A DNA stretch of 64,000 nucleotides from Zobellia alginiliquefaciens. Its GTDB lineage: Bacteria; Bacteroidota; Bacteroidia; Flavobacteriales; Flavobacteriaceae. Where the stretch lies: positions 2,790,001 to 2,854,000 of the forward strand of contig NZ_CP119758.1 in assembly GCF_029323795.1 (NCBI RefSeq), given 5' to 3'. The position numbers were made by a program, and so were the translations under genes. The first letter of the stretch is position 1; each line of letters starts with the position of its first letter. Positions 8,972 to 17,368 of this stretch are shown here, one piece after another. Below the pieces are notes generated by a model. It did no database searches, was not told the origin of the DNA, and saw only the letters and a program-made list of their open reading frames with translations.

Positions 8972-10879
8972 ATGATTTTCAGTAAGATACTTAGACAAAT
9001 TTTTGCAAGCGATTATTATTTTAAGTCCTTTTGGATAGCCATACTTTATCTGAACATAAGCAGTTTGGTCGCTCAAACAAGTTTTGTAATAGATTATGTG
9101 CCAAAAGAAACCAAACAATCAGACGTACTATATTTAACGGGCACATTTAATAACTGGAATCCTGCGGATATCAACTACAGGTTTACGAGAAAAGTTGACG
9201 GAACATACGAGTTAAGAAATAAGTTTTTTAATGGTTCTTGGATATCGTATAAAATCACCAGAGGTAGTTGGCCTACGGTAGAGGTTAAGAAAGATGGAAC
9301 ACCGCTCACGGTAAGAAAGCACTCTTTTAACAACGCTATAGAAGAAACATTGACCTTACAGGTAGCGGGTTGGTCAGACCTTTTAAAGGAACAGGCCGAA
9401 CCAAAAAAAGTAGCGATTATATTGACGGAGATACCCCAAAACACTCCTCCTAATTCTTCATTGTATATATGTGGTAATTTTAATGGTTGGGTACCCGGGG
9501 ATCAACGCTACAAAATGAAGCCGATCGCCAATGGAAACTATCGCGTGGAGGTTCCTGTGTATACAGAACCGTTGGAATATAAGTTTACGCGTGGTAATTG
9601 GCTCACGGTAGAGGGCAATAGTTACGGTAGACCAATACCAAATCGCATATTGGGTAGTAAAGAAATTCGTTTGGGTCAGCCCATAAAAAACTCAATAACG
9701 TACTGGGAGGACCAGTCTTACGGTATATTTAACCCTTACACCTTACTTTTAATTCTGACTGCTCTTCAAGGCTTTTTTCTGATATTTATAATTAATTCCA
9801 ATAGAAATAATAACAAATGGGCCAATCAGGCACTGAGTGTTCTCATTTTTATCATATCCTTTACATTAATTTCCAGAGTAGTAATCTATGATCGGGTAAT
9901 TTATACAGATTACCCAAGGTTATCACTATTAACTGATTTGGTCTTTTTCTTATACGGTCCCATATTTTTAATTTACATCGAACGGTTATTACAACATAGC
10001 AAAAAGTCGTTTCGGGCCTATTGGCCCCATTTCATACCTTTTTTAATACAAGTTATTATATATATCAGTTTTTCTTTTAATCCCACCCATACATTTATTG
10101 AGCAAAATTTATTTCAATCTTTGGAATCTCCGCCCTATGCTTTTTATGAAGTGATTGTGCTTTTAGCATTAATGTTCAATATTTGGTATTGGTTTAGAAT
10201 TAAGGGGAAAATTAAAATGTATTTTAAAAATATTGAAGTCAATTATTCTACTGATCAGAATATAAAATATTTGAATGTCATAATGATGGTGCTCGGCATT
10301 TGTTTGGTGTTGTGGACGGTTATCGTTCTAGTTGACATTTATAGTACATATAGTGATAATCCCATAAACTATACCGCAAATTTATTGATCGATGTTCTTT
10401 GGGCCGTTTTTTCAGTAGTGGTTTATTTATTGGGATATTTCGCTATAAAGCAACCGGAAATTTTTAGAATGGCCGTTGTAGAAGTAGAAGAGTCAAAACC
10501 TGAAGTAAATCGTTCGCAAATCAATACAGATGATCTAAAGGAACTGAAGCAGGCATTGCACCAAAAAATGATTGAAGAGCAAGTATATTTAAATCCAGAA
10601 TTAAGTTTACCGGAGTTGGCCGAAAAAATGGATACCAATGTGCATGCCCTTTCCAAAACCATCAATGCGGGATACTCCAAAAATTTCAGGGATTTTGTAA
10701 ACTATTATAGAATTCAAGATTTTATAGAGCGTGCACAGGAGGAGAAATATAAGAATCAGACCTACTTGGCCATAGCCTTGGCTGTAGGTTTCAATTCAAA
10801 ATCATCATTCAATCGTTCGTTTAAAAAAGTAACCGATAAATCTCCTAGAGAATATTTTAATGATTTAAGAAAGAGCTAG
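8972..10879 (+). CDS. Membrane AraC-family regulator with two starch-binding-like sensor domains
   Basis: One-component regulator, 635 residues. After an N-terminal hydrophobic anchor (about 18-34) come two tandem beta-sandwich domains (about 37-133 and 146-235) of the CBM20/CBM48 type, each with a GxFNxW motif (GTFNNWNP, GNFNGWVP) and a later (I/F)TRG(S/N)W strand. Seven hydrophobic segments follow between about 253 and 480, then an AraC/HTH_18 DNA-binding domain (about 530-635, ending KSPREYFNDL). The sensor domains should face the periplasm and read maltodextrins. It lies between the starch operon and the GH13 gene, so controlling both is a natural inference. It does not have the SusR layout. 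Confidence 0.85.
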   Translation: MIFSKILRQIFASDYYFKSFWIAILYLNISSLVAQTSFVIDYVPKETKQSDVLYLTGTFNNWNPADINYRFTRKVDGTYELRNKFFNGSWISYKITRGSWPTVEVKKDGTPLTVRKHSFNNAIEETLTLQVAGWSDLLKEQAEPKKVAIILTEIPQNTPPNSSLYICGNFNGWVPGDQRYKMKPIANGNYRVEVPVYTEPLEYKFTRGNWLTVEGNSYGRPIPNRILGSKEIRLGQPIKNSITYWEDQSYGIFNPYTLLLILTALQGFFLIFIINSNRNNNKWANQALSVLIFIISFTLISRVVIYDRVIYTDYPRLSLLTDLVFFLYGPIFLIYIERLLQHSKKSFRAYWPHFIPFLIQVIIYISFSFNPTHTFIEQNLFQSLESPPYAFYEVIVLLALMFNIWYWFRIKGKIKMYFKNIEVNYSTDQNIKYLNVIMMVLGICLVLWTVIVLVDIYSTYSDNPINYTANLLIDVLWAVFSVVVYLLGYFAIKQPEIFRMAVVEVEESKPEVNRSQINTDDLKELKQALHQKMIEEQVYLNPELSLPELAEKMDTNVHALSKTINAGYSKNFRDFVNYYRIQDFIERAQEEKYKNQTYLAIALAVGFNSKSSFNRSFKKVTDKSPREYFNDLRKS

Positions 10880-10996
10880 TCTATAGGCTCAAAGAAAGTG
10901 TCATTTTATAAAATATATACCAAGTTATAATATAAGTCGATACATTACCCATTTCCCATTAGTTTAGTTTTCTCAACTTAAATTAAAACTAATAAG

Positions 10997-12835
10997 ATGA
11001 AAATTGTAACAACTTTGATATTGGCTATGGTGCTTTCTTTTACCCAATTAGCGGCCCAAAATGCAATAGAGAGATTAGAGCCACCTAATTGGTGGGTGGG
11101 TATGGAATACAATACCATAGAATTGCTGGTATATGGTGACGAAATCGCTGCTTTTGAGGTAGTTTTAGAACCCTATGAAAATGTGCAATTGCAAAGTATT
11201 AAAAAGGTAGCCAACCCAAACTATTTGTTCTTGACCTTGCATATTGGTGATACTGCCAAGCCAGGAAACTTACAGTTAGATTTTAAAAAAAATGGTGCAT
11301 CCGCCTTTGTACAATCGTATGAAATAAAAGAGCGAGAAAACAATCGTAAAAATATAGAAGGTTTCAATACCACGGATGCCATCTACTTAATTACTCCGGA
11401 CCGTTTTGTAAATGGCGACCCAAGCAATGATACGGTAAACGGAATGGTAGAGAAGCCAAACCGAAAAGATAAAGGAGGAAGACATGGTGGCGATGTTGCT
11501 GGTATTGTAAATCACTTAGAAGATATAAAGGATATGGGATTTACGGCCATTTGGACCAATCCAATTCTGGAAAACAATATGCCAAGCTATAGTTACCATG
11601 GCTATGCAATTACCGATTTTTACAAAGTAGACCCCCGATACGGAAGTAATGAATCTTTTAAGGCAATGTGCGATCAAGCTTCTGAAATGGGGATGAAGGT
11701 AATTATGGATATGATTGCCAATCATTGTGGGTTGGAGCACTGGTGGATGAAAGACTTGCCCTCTAATGATTGGATTAACCAGTGGGATACGTATACACAA
11801 ACCAATCATAGAAAAACGGTAGTCTTAGACCCGTATGCCACTAAAAAAGATACCAAGGAGTTTTTTGATGGCTGGTTCGTTCCTACCATGCCCGATTTAA
11901 ACCAGCGTAACGGGTCCATGGCCAAGTATTTAATACAGAATACACTGTGGTGGGTAGAATATTCTGGTATTTCTGGCATCCGTATGGATACGTATCCATA
12001 TCCGGATATGTATTTTATGCGCGACTGGACTGCGGCAGTGATGGCAGAGTATCCCGATTTTAATATTGTAGGGGAAGAATGGGTATTGCGTCCTACAATT
12101 GTTTCGTACTGGCAAAAGGGGAAAGAGAATGCCAATGGCTATACTTCAGAATTAAAAAGTGTTATGGACTTTCCTGTTCAGCATGCGTTGATCACTTCAT
12201 TGAACGACCCTAGTTCATGGAACGCTGTTTATGAGGAAATAGGTCAAGATTATTTGTATCCAGACCCCAATAATTTAGTGGTATTTCCGGATAATCATGA
12301 TATGAGTCGTATTTATACACAACTACATGAAGATGCAGATTTGGTTAAGCTAGCGCTCACCTATATAACTACTATTCGGGGAATACCACAGATTTATTAT
12401 GGTACGGAAGTATTGATGGGCAATAAGGGTACAGAAGACCATGGTATTATTCGCACCGATTTTCCCGGGGGATGGGCAAAAGATAAGATAAATGCCTTTA
12501 CGGGGGAAGGTCTTTCCCAGTCACAGTTGGAAACTAAGAATTACCTAACTCAACTTTTTAATTGGAGAAAAGATAACAATGCTGTTCATAATGGTAAGCT
12601 TTTACATTTTGCCCCAGTTAACAACACCTATGTTTTCTTTAGATATACAAATAATGAAATGGTTATGGTTATATTGAATAAGGATAAAAACCCCGCCAAC
12701 ATAGATATAAAGGAGTATAGAGAAGTGCTTAAAGGTAAACTTTCCGGAAAGGATATTTTAACTGGAAAGCTTTATAAGGCTGCAGACAACTTAAAAATTT
12801 CAGGAAAAACAGCGATGATTATTGAGGTAGAGTAA
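10997..12835 (+). CDS. GH13 cyclomaltodextrinase/neopullulanase-like enzyme
   Basis: Exported GH13 enzyme, 612 residues, probably cutting imported maltodextrins in the periplasm (a SusA-like role). It has a signal peptide (1-20, ending LAAQ), an N-terminal beta-sandwich of the cyclomaltodextrinase type (about 22-115), and a barrel with MDMIANHC, GIRMD (nucleophile Asp331), VGEEW (acid/base at 360) and FPDNHD. No lipobox is seen, in line with a soluble periplasmic protein. It follows the regulator after 117 bases and has its own strong downstream terminator, so it may have its own promoter. Exact specificity (pullulan, cyclodextrin or linear) cannot be read from sequence. Confidence 0.9.
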   Translation: MKIVTTLILAMVLSFTQLAAQNAIERLEPPNWWVGMEYNTIELLVYGDEIAAFEVVLEPYENVQLQSIKKVANPNYLFLTLHIGDTAKPGNLQLDFKKNGASAFVQSYEIKERENNRKNIEGFNTTDAIYLITPDRFVNGDPSNDTVNGMVEKPNRKDKGGRHGGDVAGIVNHLEDIKDMGFTAIWTNPILENNMPSYSYHGYAITDFYKVDPRYGSNESFKAMCDQASEMGMKVIMDMIANHCGLEHWWMKDLPSNDWINQWDTYTQTNHRKTVVLDPYATKKDTKEFFDGWFVPTMPDLNQRNGSMAKYLIQNTLWWVEYSGISGIRMDTYPYPDMYFMRDWTAAVMAEYPDFNIVGEEWVLRPTIVSYWQKGKENANGYTSELKSVMDFPVQHALITSLNDPSSWNAVYEEIGQDYLYPDPNNLVVFPDNHDMSRIYTQLHEDADLVKLALTYITTIRGIPQIYYGTEVLMGNKGTEDHGIIRTDFPGGWAKDKINAFTGEGLSQSQLETKNYLTQLFNWRKDNNAVHNGKLLHFAPVNNTYVFFRYTNNEMVMVILNKDKNPANIDIKEYREVLKGKLSGKDILTGKLYKAADNLKISGKTAMIIEVE

Positions 12836-12952
12836 ATAATTTATCCAAGTCTGATAGTTGTGTAGTGGTAGGTGTTTACGAAGAATTTCAATATAAAGTA
12901 AATTGTTGAGACTGGATGAGTAGTAGTTTGGATAATTGAGTTAAGTAAGTTT

Positions 12953-12984
12953 AAAAAGCAACAGTTCCCTGTTGCTTTTTTTAT
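12953..12984 (+). terminator. Rho-independent terminator after the GH13 gene
   Basis: A perfect 12-pair stem (AAAAAGCAACAG with CTGTTGCTTTTT) around a TTCC loop is followed by further Ts. Confidence 0.88.
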
Positions 12985-13019
12985 ACAAGAAACGAGGAGG
13001 TCACGTACTTTTCTAAATT

Positions 13020-13290
13020 GTCCAGGCCTTTAATAAATTGTACTATAAAAAGGTGAATTAGCTTTTTAGTCTATTGGTCCCACTCTTTATAAATGGCAAC
13101 CCTTTTTGTTTACAGGTCTCAGGGTCTCGAAATCAAAAATAAACGAACCAATGTTTTTTTAGGGCCGCCTCCCGTTCAGTTTTGTTAGGCTTGACCACTT
13201 TGAAACATTGATACTCCTCCTGTATGGATTTTAGGTTCGACATAGTTTATCTTTATGGGGAAGTAAGTGTTTACGCTTTTGTTCGCGGAG
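13020..13290 (-). pseudogene. Decayed N-terminal piece of a tyrosine recombinase
   Basis: Read on the minus strand, this stretch resembles the start of the intact recombinase at 52680-54086. VEPKIHTGGV matches TEPKIYTGGV, and a frame-shifted continuation TEREAALKKHWFVYF-stop-FRDPETCK matches TEQKKALKKPWYVYFSFRDPKTGK. A frameshift and an in-frame TGA break it. Further left, a weak match (LIHLFIVQF to LLRLFVQF) hints that an internal deletion has joined it to the catalytic part, but that is tentative. It sits directly beside a tRNA-fMet fragment, in the same geometry as the intact enzyme beside the intact tRNA, so it is probably the integrase of an earlier island. Confidence 0.8.
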
Positions 13291-13313
13291 CGTAAAAAAA
13301 AGAAGTACAAGGC

Positions 13314-13342
13314 ATAAAAAATGACTTCTGATTTCTCAGAAG
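13314..13342 (-). terminator. Terminator left of the tRNA-fMet fragment
   Basis: On the minus strand a seven-pair stem (CTTCTGA, GAAA loop, TCAGAAG) is followed shortly by six Ts. It lies between the tRNA fragment and the recombinase remnant, matching the position of the unrelated terminator at 54144-54174 beside the intact tRNA. It is probably a leftover of the older island end. Confidence 0.7.
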
Positions 13343-13349
13343 CCTTTTT

Positions 13350-13397
13350 GCTTAGTAGCGGGGACTGGACTCGAACCAGCGACCTTCGGGTTATGAG
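13350..13397 (-). repeat. Left attachment repeat (3' fragment of tRNA-fMet)
   Basis: These 48 bases are identical to 54193-54240 inside and just after the intact tRNA. They cover tRNA positions from the anticodon loop to the discriminator base plus flanking bases. The 5' half of the tRNA is absent here, so this is not a functional gene. Identity stops directly after TTATGAG, where the intact tRNA continues CCCGACGAG and this copy continues TTTGACGAT. This marks the left boundary of the island. Confidence 0.92.
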
Positions 13398-13817
13398 TTT
13401 GACGATAACCACAATTTTAGGTCTATTTCCCGTTCTTTTTCTTAAAACCGTATTCGATAACGTATACGCTGATTTATAGTAATTTTAGGCAAATATTATT
13501 AATTAATTTTGAATTAGCAAAGCTTATGATGACCGGTATTAATAAAGCTTAATATTAGTTTATTAAATCTTATTTCATTTGTGTCATTCCAAGTGTCTGT
13601 CAGATAATTCTTCTATCAATTACGACTCTCTTATAATAAATTAAATATCGGGAGATTTTAAATCCCGATATTTCAAATTTACCAACGCCTTAAGTTCTTA
13701 CGAATTTTGAACTATAAGCTGCTCTTGTAATATTGGGTATAATAATGACTAAATGGTTCACAACCGGAGTGGTTGCCAAATTGCTAATGCACAACTTAGA
13801 TTAGTTTTAAGTGGCCA
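13398..13817. other. Gene-free left end of the island
   Basis: AT-rich sequence with no credible open frame. Its only clear structure is a perfect 11-bp inverted repeat (AAATATCGGGA at 13643-13653 with its complement at 13663-13673). This may end transcripts of the GH16 gene, which reads toward it, but it lacks a long T-run. Confidence 0.5.
13643..13673 (-). terminator. Inverted repeat downstream of the GH16 gene, possible terminator
   Basis: Perfect 11-bp arms around a nine-base loop, 145 bases past the GH16 stop codon on the minus strand. The sequence after the stem is T/A-rich but has no run of Ts, so termination is likely rather than certain. Confidence 0.45.
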
Positions 13818-14711
13818 CTAATTCTTGATTTCAACCAATTCCCATGATCTTACCCAATTGTAACTAGTTGTTCTGTCTTCTTTTGAGCCAGTCATGCCCC
13901 CATCTTCAGGTACCGGATTCCAGTCATATGTCTCAACAACCATTCTTAAGTACATTTCAATATCAAAATCAGAGGGAGGCTTAACTTTAGATTGCATTTT
14001 GCCGTCTAAAAAGAATATAATCTCATCTTTAGACTTCCACCATACGCCGTATACGTGAAAATCATCGTAGACTTTACCGCCTAATTCTGCTTTTGCTTTA
14101 TTAGACCCTTTTTCATAATTACAATCATCAGGTATGTTTCTGCTATGTGTGTTAGAGTTCATTGCCTGATCAAAATTTTTCATCCATTCGGCATCATTTG
14201 TTATTTCTCCCACAGATTCTTGAATATCCAATTCCGTTGTTCTTTTATCACAGTTCACTACATTCCTTCCTTCATTTATTAGCCAAAACGTAGAGGACAT
14301 AAAAGTTTTGTTCGCCTTCATTTCACATTCATAATAACCATAGGTCATGCCTTTTCTTGAACCTAAATAGCCACCACCGTGTGTGAATGTTTTTTTATGT
14401 TTGACCACTGGCTTTTGAAGCTTGGTTGTAGTTATATTTAAAGTTCCATTGTTTACAGTTATATTTTCGGCAAGAAACAATCCAGGAGCACGACCTATCC
14501 ACCCTTGACCCGAAATCTGCCATTTTTGTTGATCTACTTTGGTGCCGTTAAATTCATCGGACATATCTTCTATCAATCTCCACGACTTATTTTCAGGAAT
14601 GGGGTCCTCTCCTTTCTTGAAGTATGGCCCATCTTGTGCAAATATGGAGCTGGTAACGTAAAGAAAGACCATCATCAATAGTAATTTTGAAATTTTTGTT
14701 TGTGTCTTCAT
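13818..14711 (-). CDS. GH16 family glycoside hydrolase, agarase/porphyranase type
   Basis: Secreted retaining endo-beta-glycanase, 297 residues, with a signal peptide (about 1-25, ending IFAQ). The GH16 catalytic motif is ELDIQE, with nucleophile Glu160, Asp162 and acid/base Glu165. Other family features are DEFNG near 52, GRAPGLF near 73, GYYECEMKA near 125 and FHVYGVWW further on. The extra residue between Asp162 and Glu165 (a beta-bulge pattern) and the general layout favour marine galactan-active members over licheninases. The sulfatase in the same island fits a sulfated galactan. It is the last gene of the minus-strand run that starts with susC at 27145. Agar versus porphyran versus carrageenan is not decided by sequence alone. 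Confidence 0.88.
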   Translation of the reverse strand: MKTQTKISKLLLMMVFLYVTSSIFAQDGPYFKKGEDPIPENKSWRLIEDMSDEFNGTKVDQQKWQISGQGWIGRAPGLFLAENITVNNGTLNITTTKLQKPVVKHKKTFTHGGGYLGSRKGMTYGYYECEMKANKTFMSSTFWLINEGRNVVNCDKRTTELDIQESVGEITNDAEWMKNFDQAMNSNTHSRNIPDDCNYEKGSNKAKAELGGKVYDDFHVYGVWWKSKDEIIFFLDGKMQSKVKPPSDFDIEMYLRMVVETYDWNPVPEDGGMTGSKEDRTTSYNWVRSWELVEIKN

Positions 14712-14898
14712 AAGATAATTGCAATTGCTTAAATGTTTATTAGTCGAACCTAATATCTAAAATATTGGAAGTTTTTTCTGTTTTTGAAGCTGTTTTTATA
14801 TATCAGGTAGTGTGTTAAGAAACTAATACACTGATGATAATTTCCGACAACATTCTTTGCTGTCGGAAATTTTAGTTTATTCGTAATCGCACCTATTG

Positions 14899-16425
14899 CT
14901 ACGGGCGTGGATTAGGCTTATAAATTCTTAAGTTATCGATCCATATGGCAGCCGTATCAGAGTTGCCACCGTAACGGAAGAATGTCAGGAATAATTCTCC
15001 GGTAACGCCTTTGGTGTCTGCACTCACGTTGAGTGTTTTTGTTACAGTAATCCATTCATTTAATCCTCCATTGCTGTTGGCGCTTGACCAGTTTCCATTA
15101 GCATCATTACTACCACTGGCAATTGTAGTTGACATTCTACGCTCTATAGCGCCGGCAACATCTTCAATTCGTTTGCCTTCATAGGCTAGAACAACCACAT
15201 CTCCTTCAGCTACCGTATAACCTTGCATAACACTTAGGCCAAGTTTATCATCTCCTCTAACAAAGCCAATACAACTACGACCTTGATAAGGTTCCATGGG
15301 GAGTTCAGCTGAGTTTTCATTCACAAATCTAAAGAATCCGTTTCCACTGCTATTTGTTGAAAGAGCAAATTTAGATTCATCTTCCGTATCCGTACCACTC
15401 CATAAATTGTGACCGTATACGCATGGTTCATCAGTAATCATTTCTGGGTTGTAATTTCCAGTGGCGTCTTTTAGGATACCTGTGGGATTAAACGATAGAA
15501 GAACTTCGTCATCACTGTACATTTTGTCACCAAAGCTCAATTCAACAGTTTTCTCGCCTGTGGCTTCAATTGATAATATATCCGGGGTCAAAACGGCTCC
15601 ATTATTGGTGTTGACCGTAAGCATAAATTCGCTAATTGCATTGGCAGGAATATCTTGAGAAATAGGCTGAGTAAATTGCAATTCAATTTTATTGTCGGTT
15701 GCCACGGCCCTGATTAATTCTACAACAAGTTGTTCTACTTGTATATATCCTATTCTTTCAATGGTATCTGCAGAAATACCCTCGTCTCCATCATCACGCT
15801 TAGCGGAAAAGGATACATTGTAAATTCCGGGTGTCATAAAGGTCATTACTGGGTTTTCCTCCGTTGAGCTTAGGGTCTCCTCGGGACCTTCAAAAACCCA
15901 GTTGAATTCAGTAGGGGATCCTTGGGAGGTATTTGTGAACGTTATACTATTGCTGGAATAAATATTGATATCAGCCCCATCATCTACAGGTTGGGTGATA
16001 AAGCTGGTTTTGACAGGTACACTTTTAATTGTTATGGTAGTTTCTGAAGTTGTTGTTTTTCCATCCGAAGAACGTGTAGAGGTTAGTTTTATCAAGGCCT
16101 CTCCAGGATTTGAAAAATTCAGTCTAACCATTTGTTCTTTGGATGTAATGGTTTCTTCTCCTTTGGTAATTTCCCATTCACTAATGTCTGAGTTTCCCTC
16201 TGTATTGTCAATAACAAAAAAGACTTTTCCCATATCTATTTCATTGACTATGGTGCCTTCTAAATCTTTTGCAATAATATTTGAAGTTAGATCACCCACA
16301 AATTCTTTTGTGGCCTTTTCTTTCATATCGTGTGTAATATTTACATCTCTATAATCCTCTTGTTCACAAGAAGGAGTGGAAAAGACAAAAAACACGGATA
16401 TTAAAAAGTATGCTATTTTCTTCAT
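14899..16425 (-). CDS. Lipoprotein with PKD and Ig-like domains, putative glycan-binding protein
   Basis: A 508-residue surface lipoprotein (lipobox ending FSTPSC, Cys20). It contains a PKD-type domain (about 150-230, with TSQGSPTEFNWVFEG and GIYNVSFSAK), a bacterial Ig-like domain (about 238-330), and a C-terminal beta-sandwich (about 340-505) that looks like a carbohydrate-binding module. No catalytic motif is seen. It lies between the DUF1735 lipoprotein and GH16 in the same operon, a position usually held by surface glycan-binding proteins of Bacteroidota loci. Binding is inferred from context. Confidence 0.75.
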   Translation of the reverse strand: MKKIAYFLISVFFVFSTPSCEQEDYRDVNITHDMKEKATKEFVGDLTSNIIAKDLEGTIVNEIDMGKVFFVIDNTEGNSDISEWEITKGEETITSKEQMVRLNFSNPGEALIKLTSTRSSDGKTTTSETTITIKSVPVKTSFITQPVDDGADINIYSSNSITFTNTSQGSPTEFNWVFEGPEETLSSTEENPVMTFMTPGIYNVSFSAKRDDGDEGISADTIERIGYIQVEQLVVELIRAVATDNKIELQFTQPISQDIPANAISEFMLTVNTNNGAVLTPDILSIEATGEKTVELSFGDKMYSDDEVLLSFNPTGILKDATGNYNPEMITDEPCVYGHNLWSGTDTEDESKFALSTNSSGNGFFRFVNENSAELPMEPYQGRSCIGFVRGDDKLGLSVMQGYTVAEGDVVVLAYEGKRIEDVAGAIERRMSTTIASGSNDANGNWSSANSNGGLNEWITVTKTLNVSADTKGVTGELFLTFFRYGGNSDTAAIWIDNLRIYKPNPRP

Positions 16426-16449
16426 CTCGTTATTTTTTTTATATTATGA

Positions 16450-17361
16450 TTATTTCCAACTTTCCATGTTAATTTCCGTATTCGCGTAAATTAACGTATC
16501 GATTACGCTATGCTCCGCATCATTATGCTTGTAATTGTATTTGCAAATAAACGATTGAGTGTCATAATCATATTGGGCGGAACCAACCAACTCGGTAATT
16601 ACCGAGGTTGTGTCTGCCGATAGCAAAGCAGAACCATCCGAAGGACGGAACTTCAGGTTATATATAAAATCACTACCACTCTCATTATCACCGATGCGAG
16701 GTACTGAAAGAACGTCTCGCTCTTTCGTATTTAGAAAAACGAATTTATTCAAAACCAATGCTGGGTTATTGTACTCTATGCTAGAAGCAACGGTGCCGTC
16801 TTGGTTAAGTTCATCATCTTTGCCCTTAACATAGTAACGACCATCAAATTCATTCTTAAATTTAACGGCAACAATGGAAAATTTCTTGCTATCAAGAATA
16901 GAATCGGTTGTACCTCCGGTCAGTAGGAACGGAATAGCGTAAGTGTTCTGCGCTCCCTCTGGGTACTTTACCAAAGAGTCTCTTTTGATGGTCACGTTAA
17001 CAAAACCAACGTTTGAATCCGTAATGTTTATAGTAGACGGGTCGGACAGCGTATACCAGGAAGACGGCATCACCTTGATACCCATATCCGTATATTCCGA
17101 ATTATTGGTTATTAAAGTATCCGAAATGGTATAATTTAAAGTCGCTAATGCACCATCATAGGAATATTTGCCACCATAAGTGGCTCCCACATTAATTTCA
17201 AAAGTATCTGACCCTGGGTCCAATATGACGGTACGAACGGGATATTGATTAGCAAAATATGCAGCTGTACTTTCAAAATCTGTTTGATAATCGTCATAAC
17301 AAGCAGTCATCAAAAAAGCAAGAAACAGCGGAAGTATGGTAATCTTTTTCATTTTTTTCAT
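16450..17361 (-). CDS. DUF1735-type surface lipoprotein
   Basis: About 303 residues, with a lipobox ending LMTAC. The N-terminal half resembles DUF1735 (AAYFANQYPVRTVIL, later IPFLLTGG), and the rest fits the DUF4361-like C-terminal part found in the same proteins. Such proteins usually sit beside SusD and are thought to bind glycans at the surface. I chose the ATG at 17361 because it gives a normal lipoprotein signal and avoids overlapping the SusD gene. An upstream in-frame ATG at 17385 would overlap that gene by 17 bases. Confidence 0.8.
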   Translation of the reverse strand: MKKMKKITILPLFLAFLMTACYDDYQTDFESTAAYFANQYPVRTVILDPGSDTFEINVGATYGGKYSYDGALATLNYTISDTLITNNSEYTDMGIKVMPSSWYTLSDPSTINITDSNVGFVNVTIKRDSLVKYPEGAQNTYAIPFLLTGGTTDSILDSKKFSIVAVKFKNEFDGRYYVKGKDDELNQDGTVASSIEYNNPALVLNKFVFLNTKERDVLSVPRIGDNESGSDFIYNLKFRPSDGSALLSADTTSVITELVGSAQYDYDTQSFICKYNYKHNDAEHSVIDTLIYANTEINMESWK

Positions 17362-17368
17362 TTTTGAG

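Noticed and set aside
13350-13410. A second tRNA-Met gene
   Set aside because: Only the anticodon-to-3' part is present; the D-arm and the 5' acceptor strand are replaced by unrelated sequence, so it cannot fold as a tRNA.
13185-13412. A 75-residue minus-strand protein spanning the tRNA fragment
   Set aside because: Its first part translates tRNA sequence and its last part is the decayed recombinase, so it is not a real gene.
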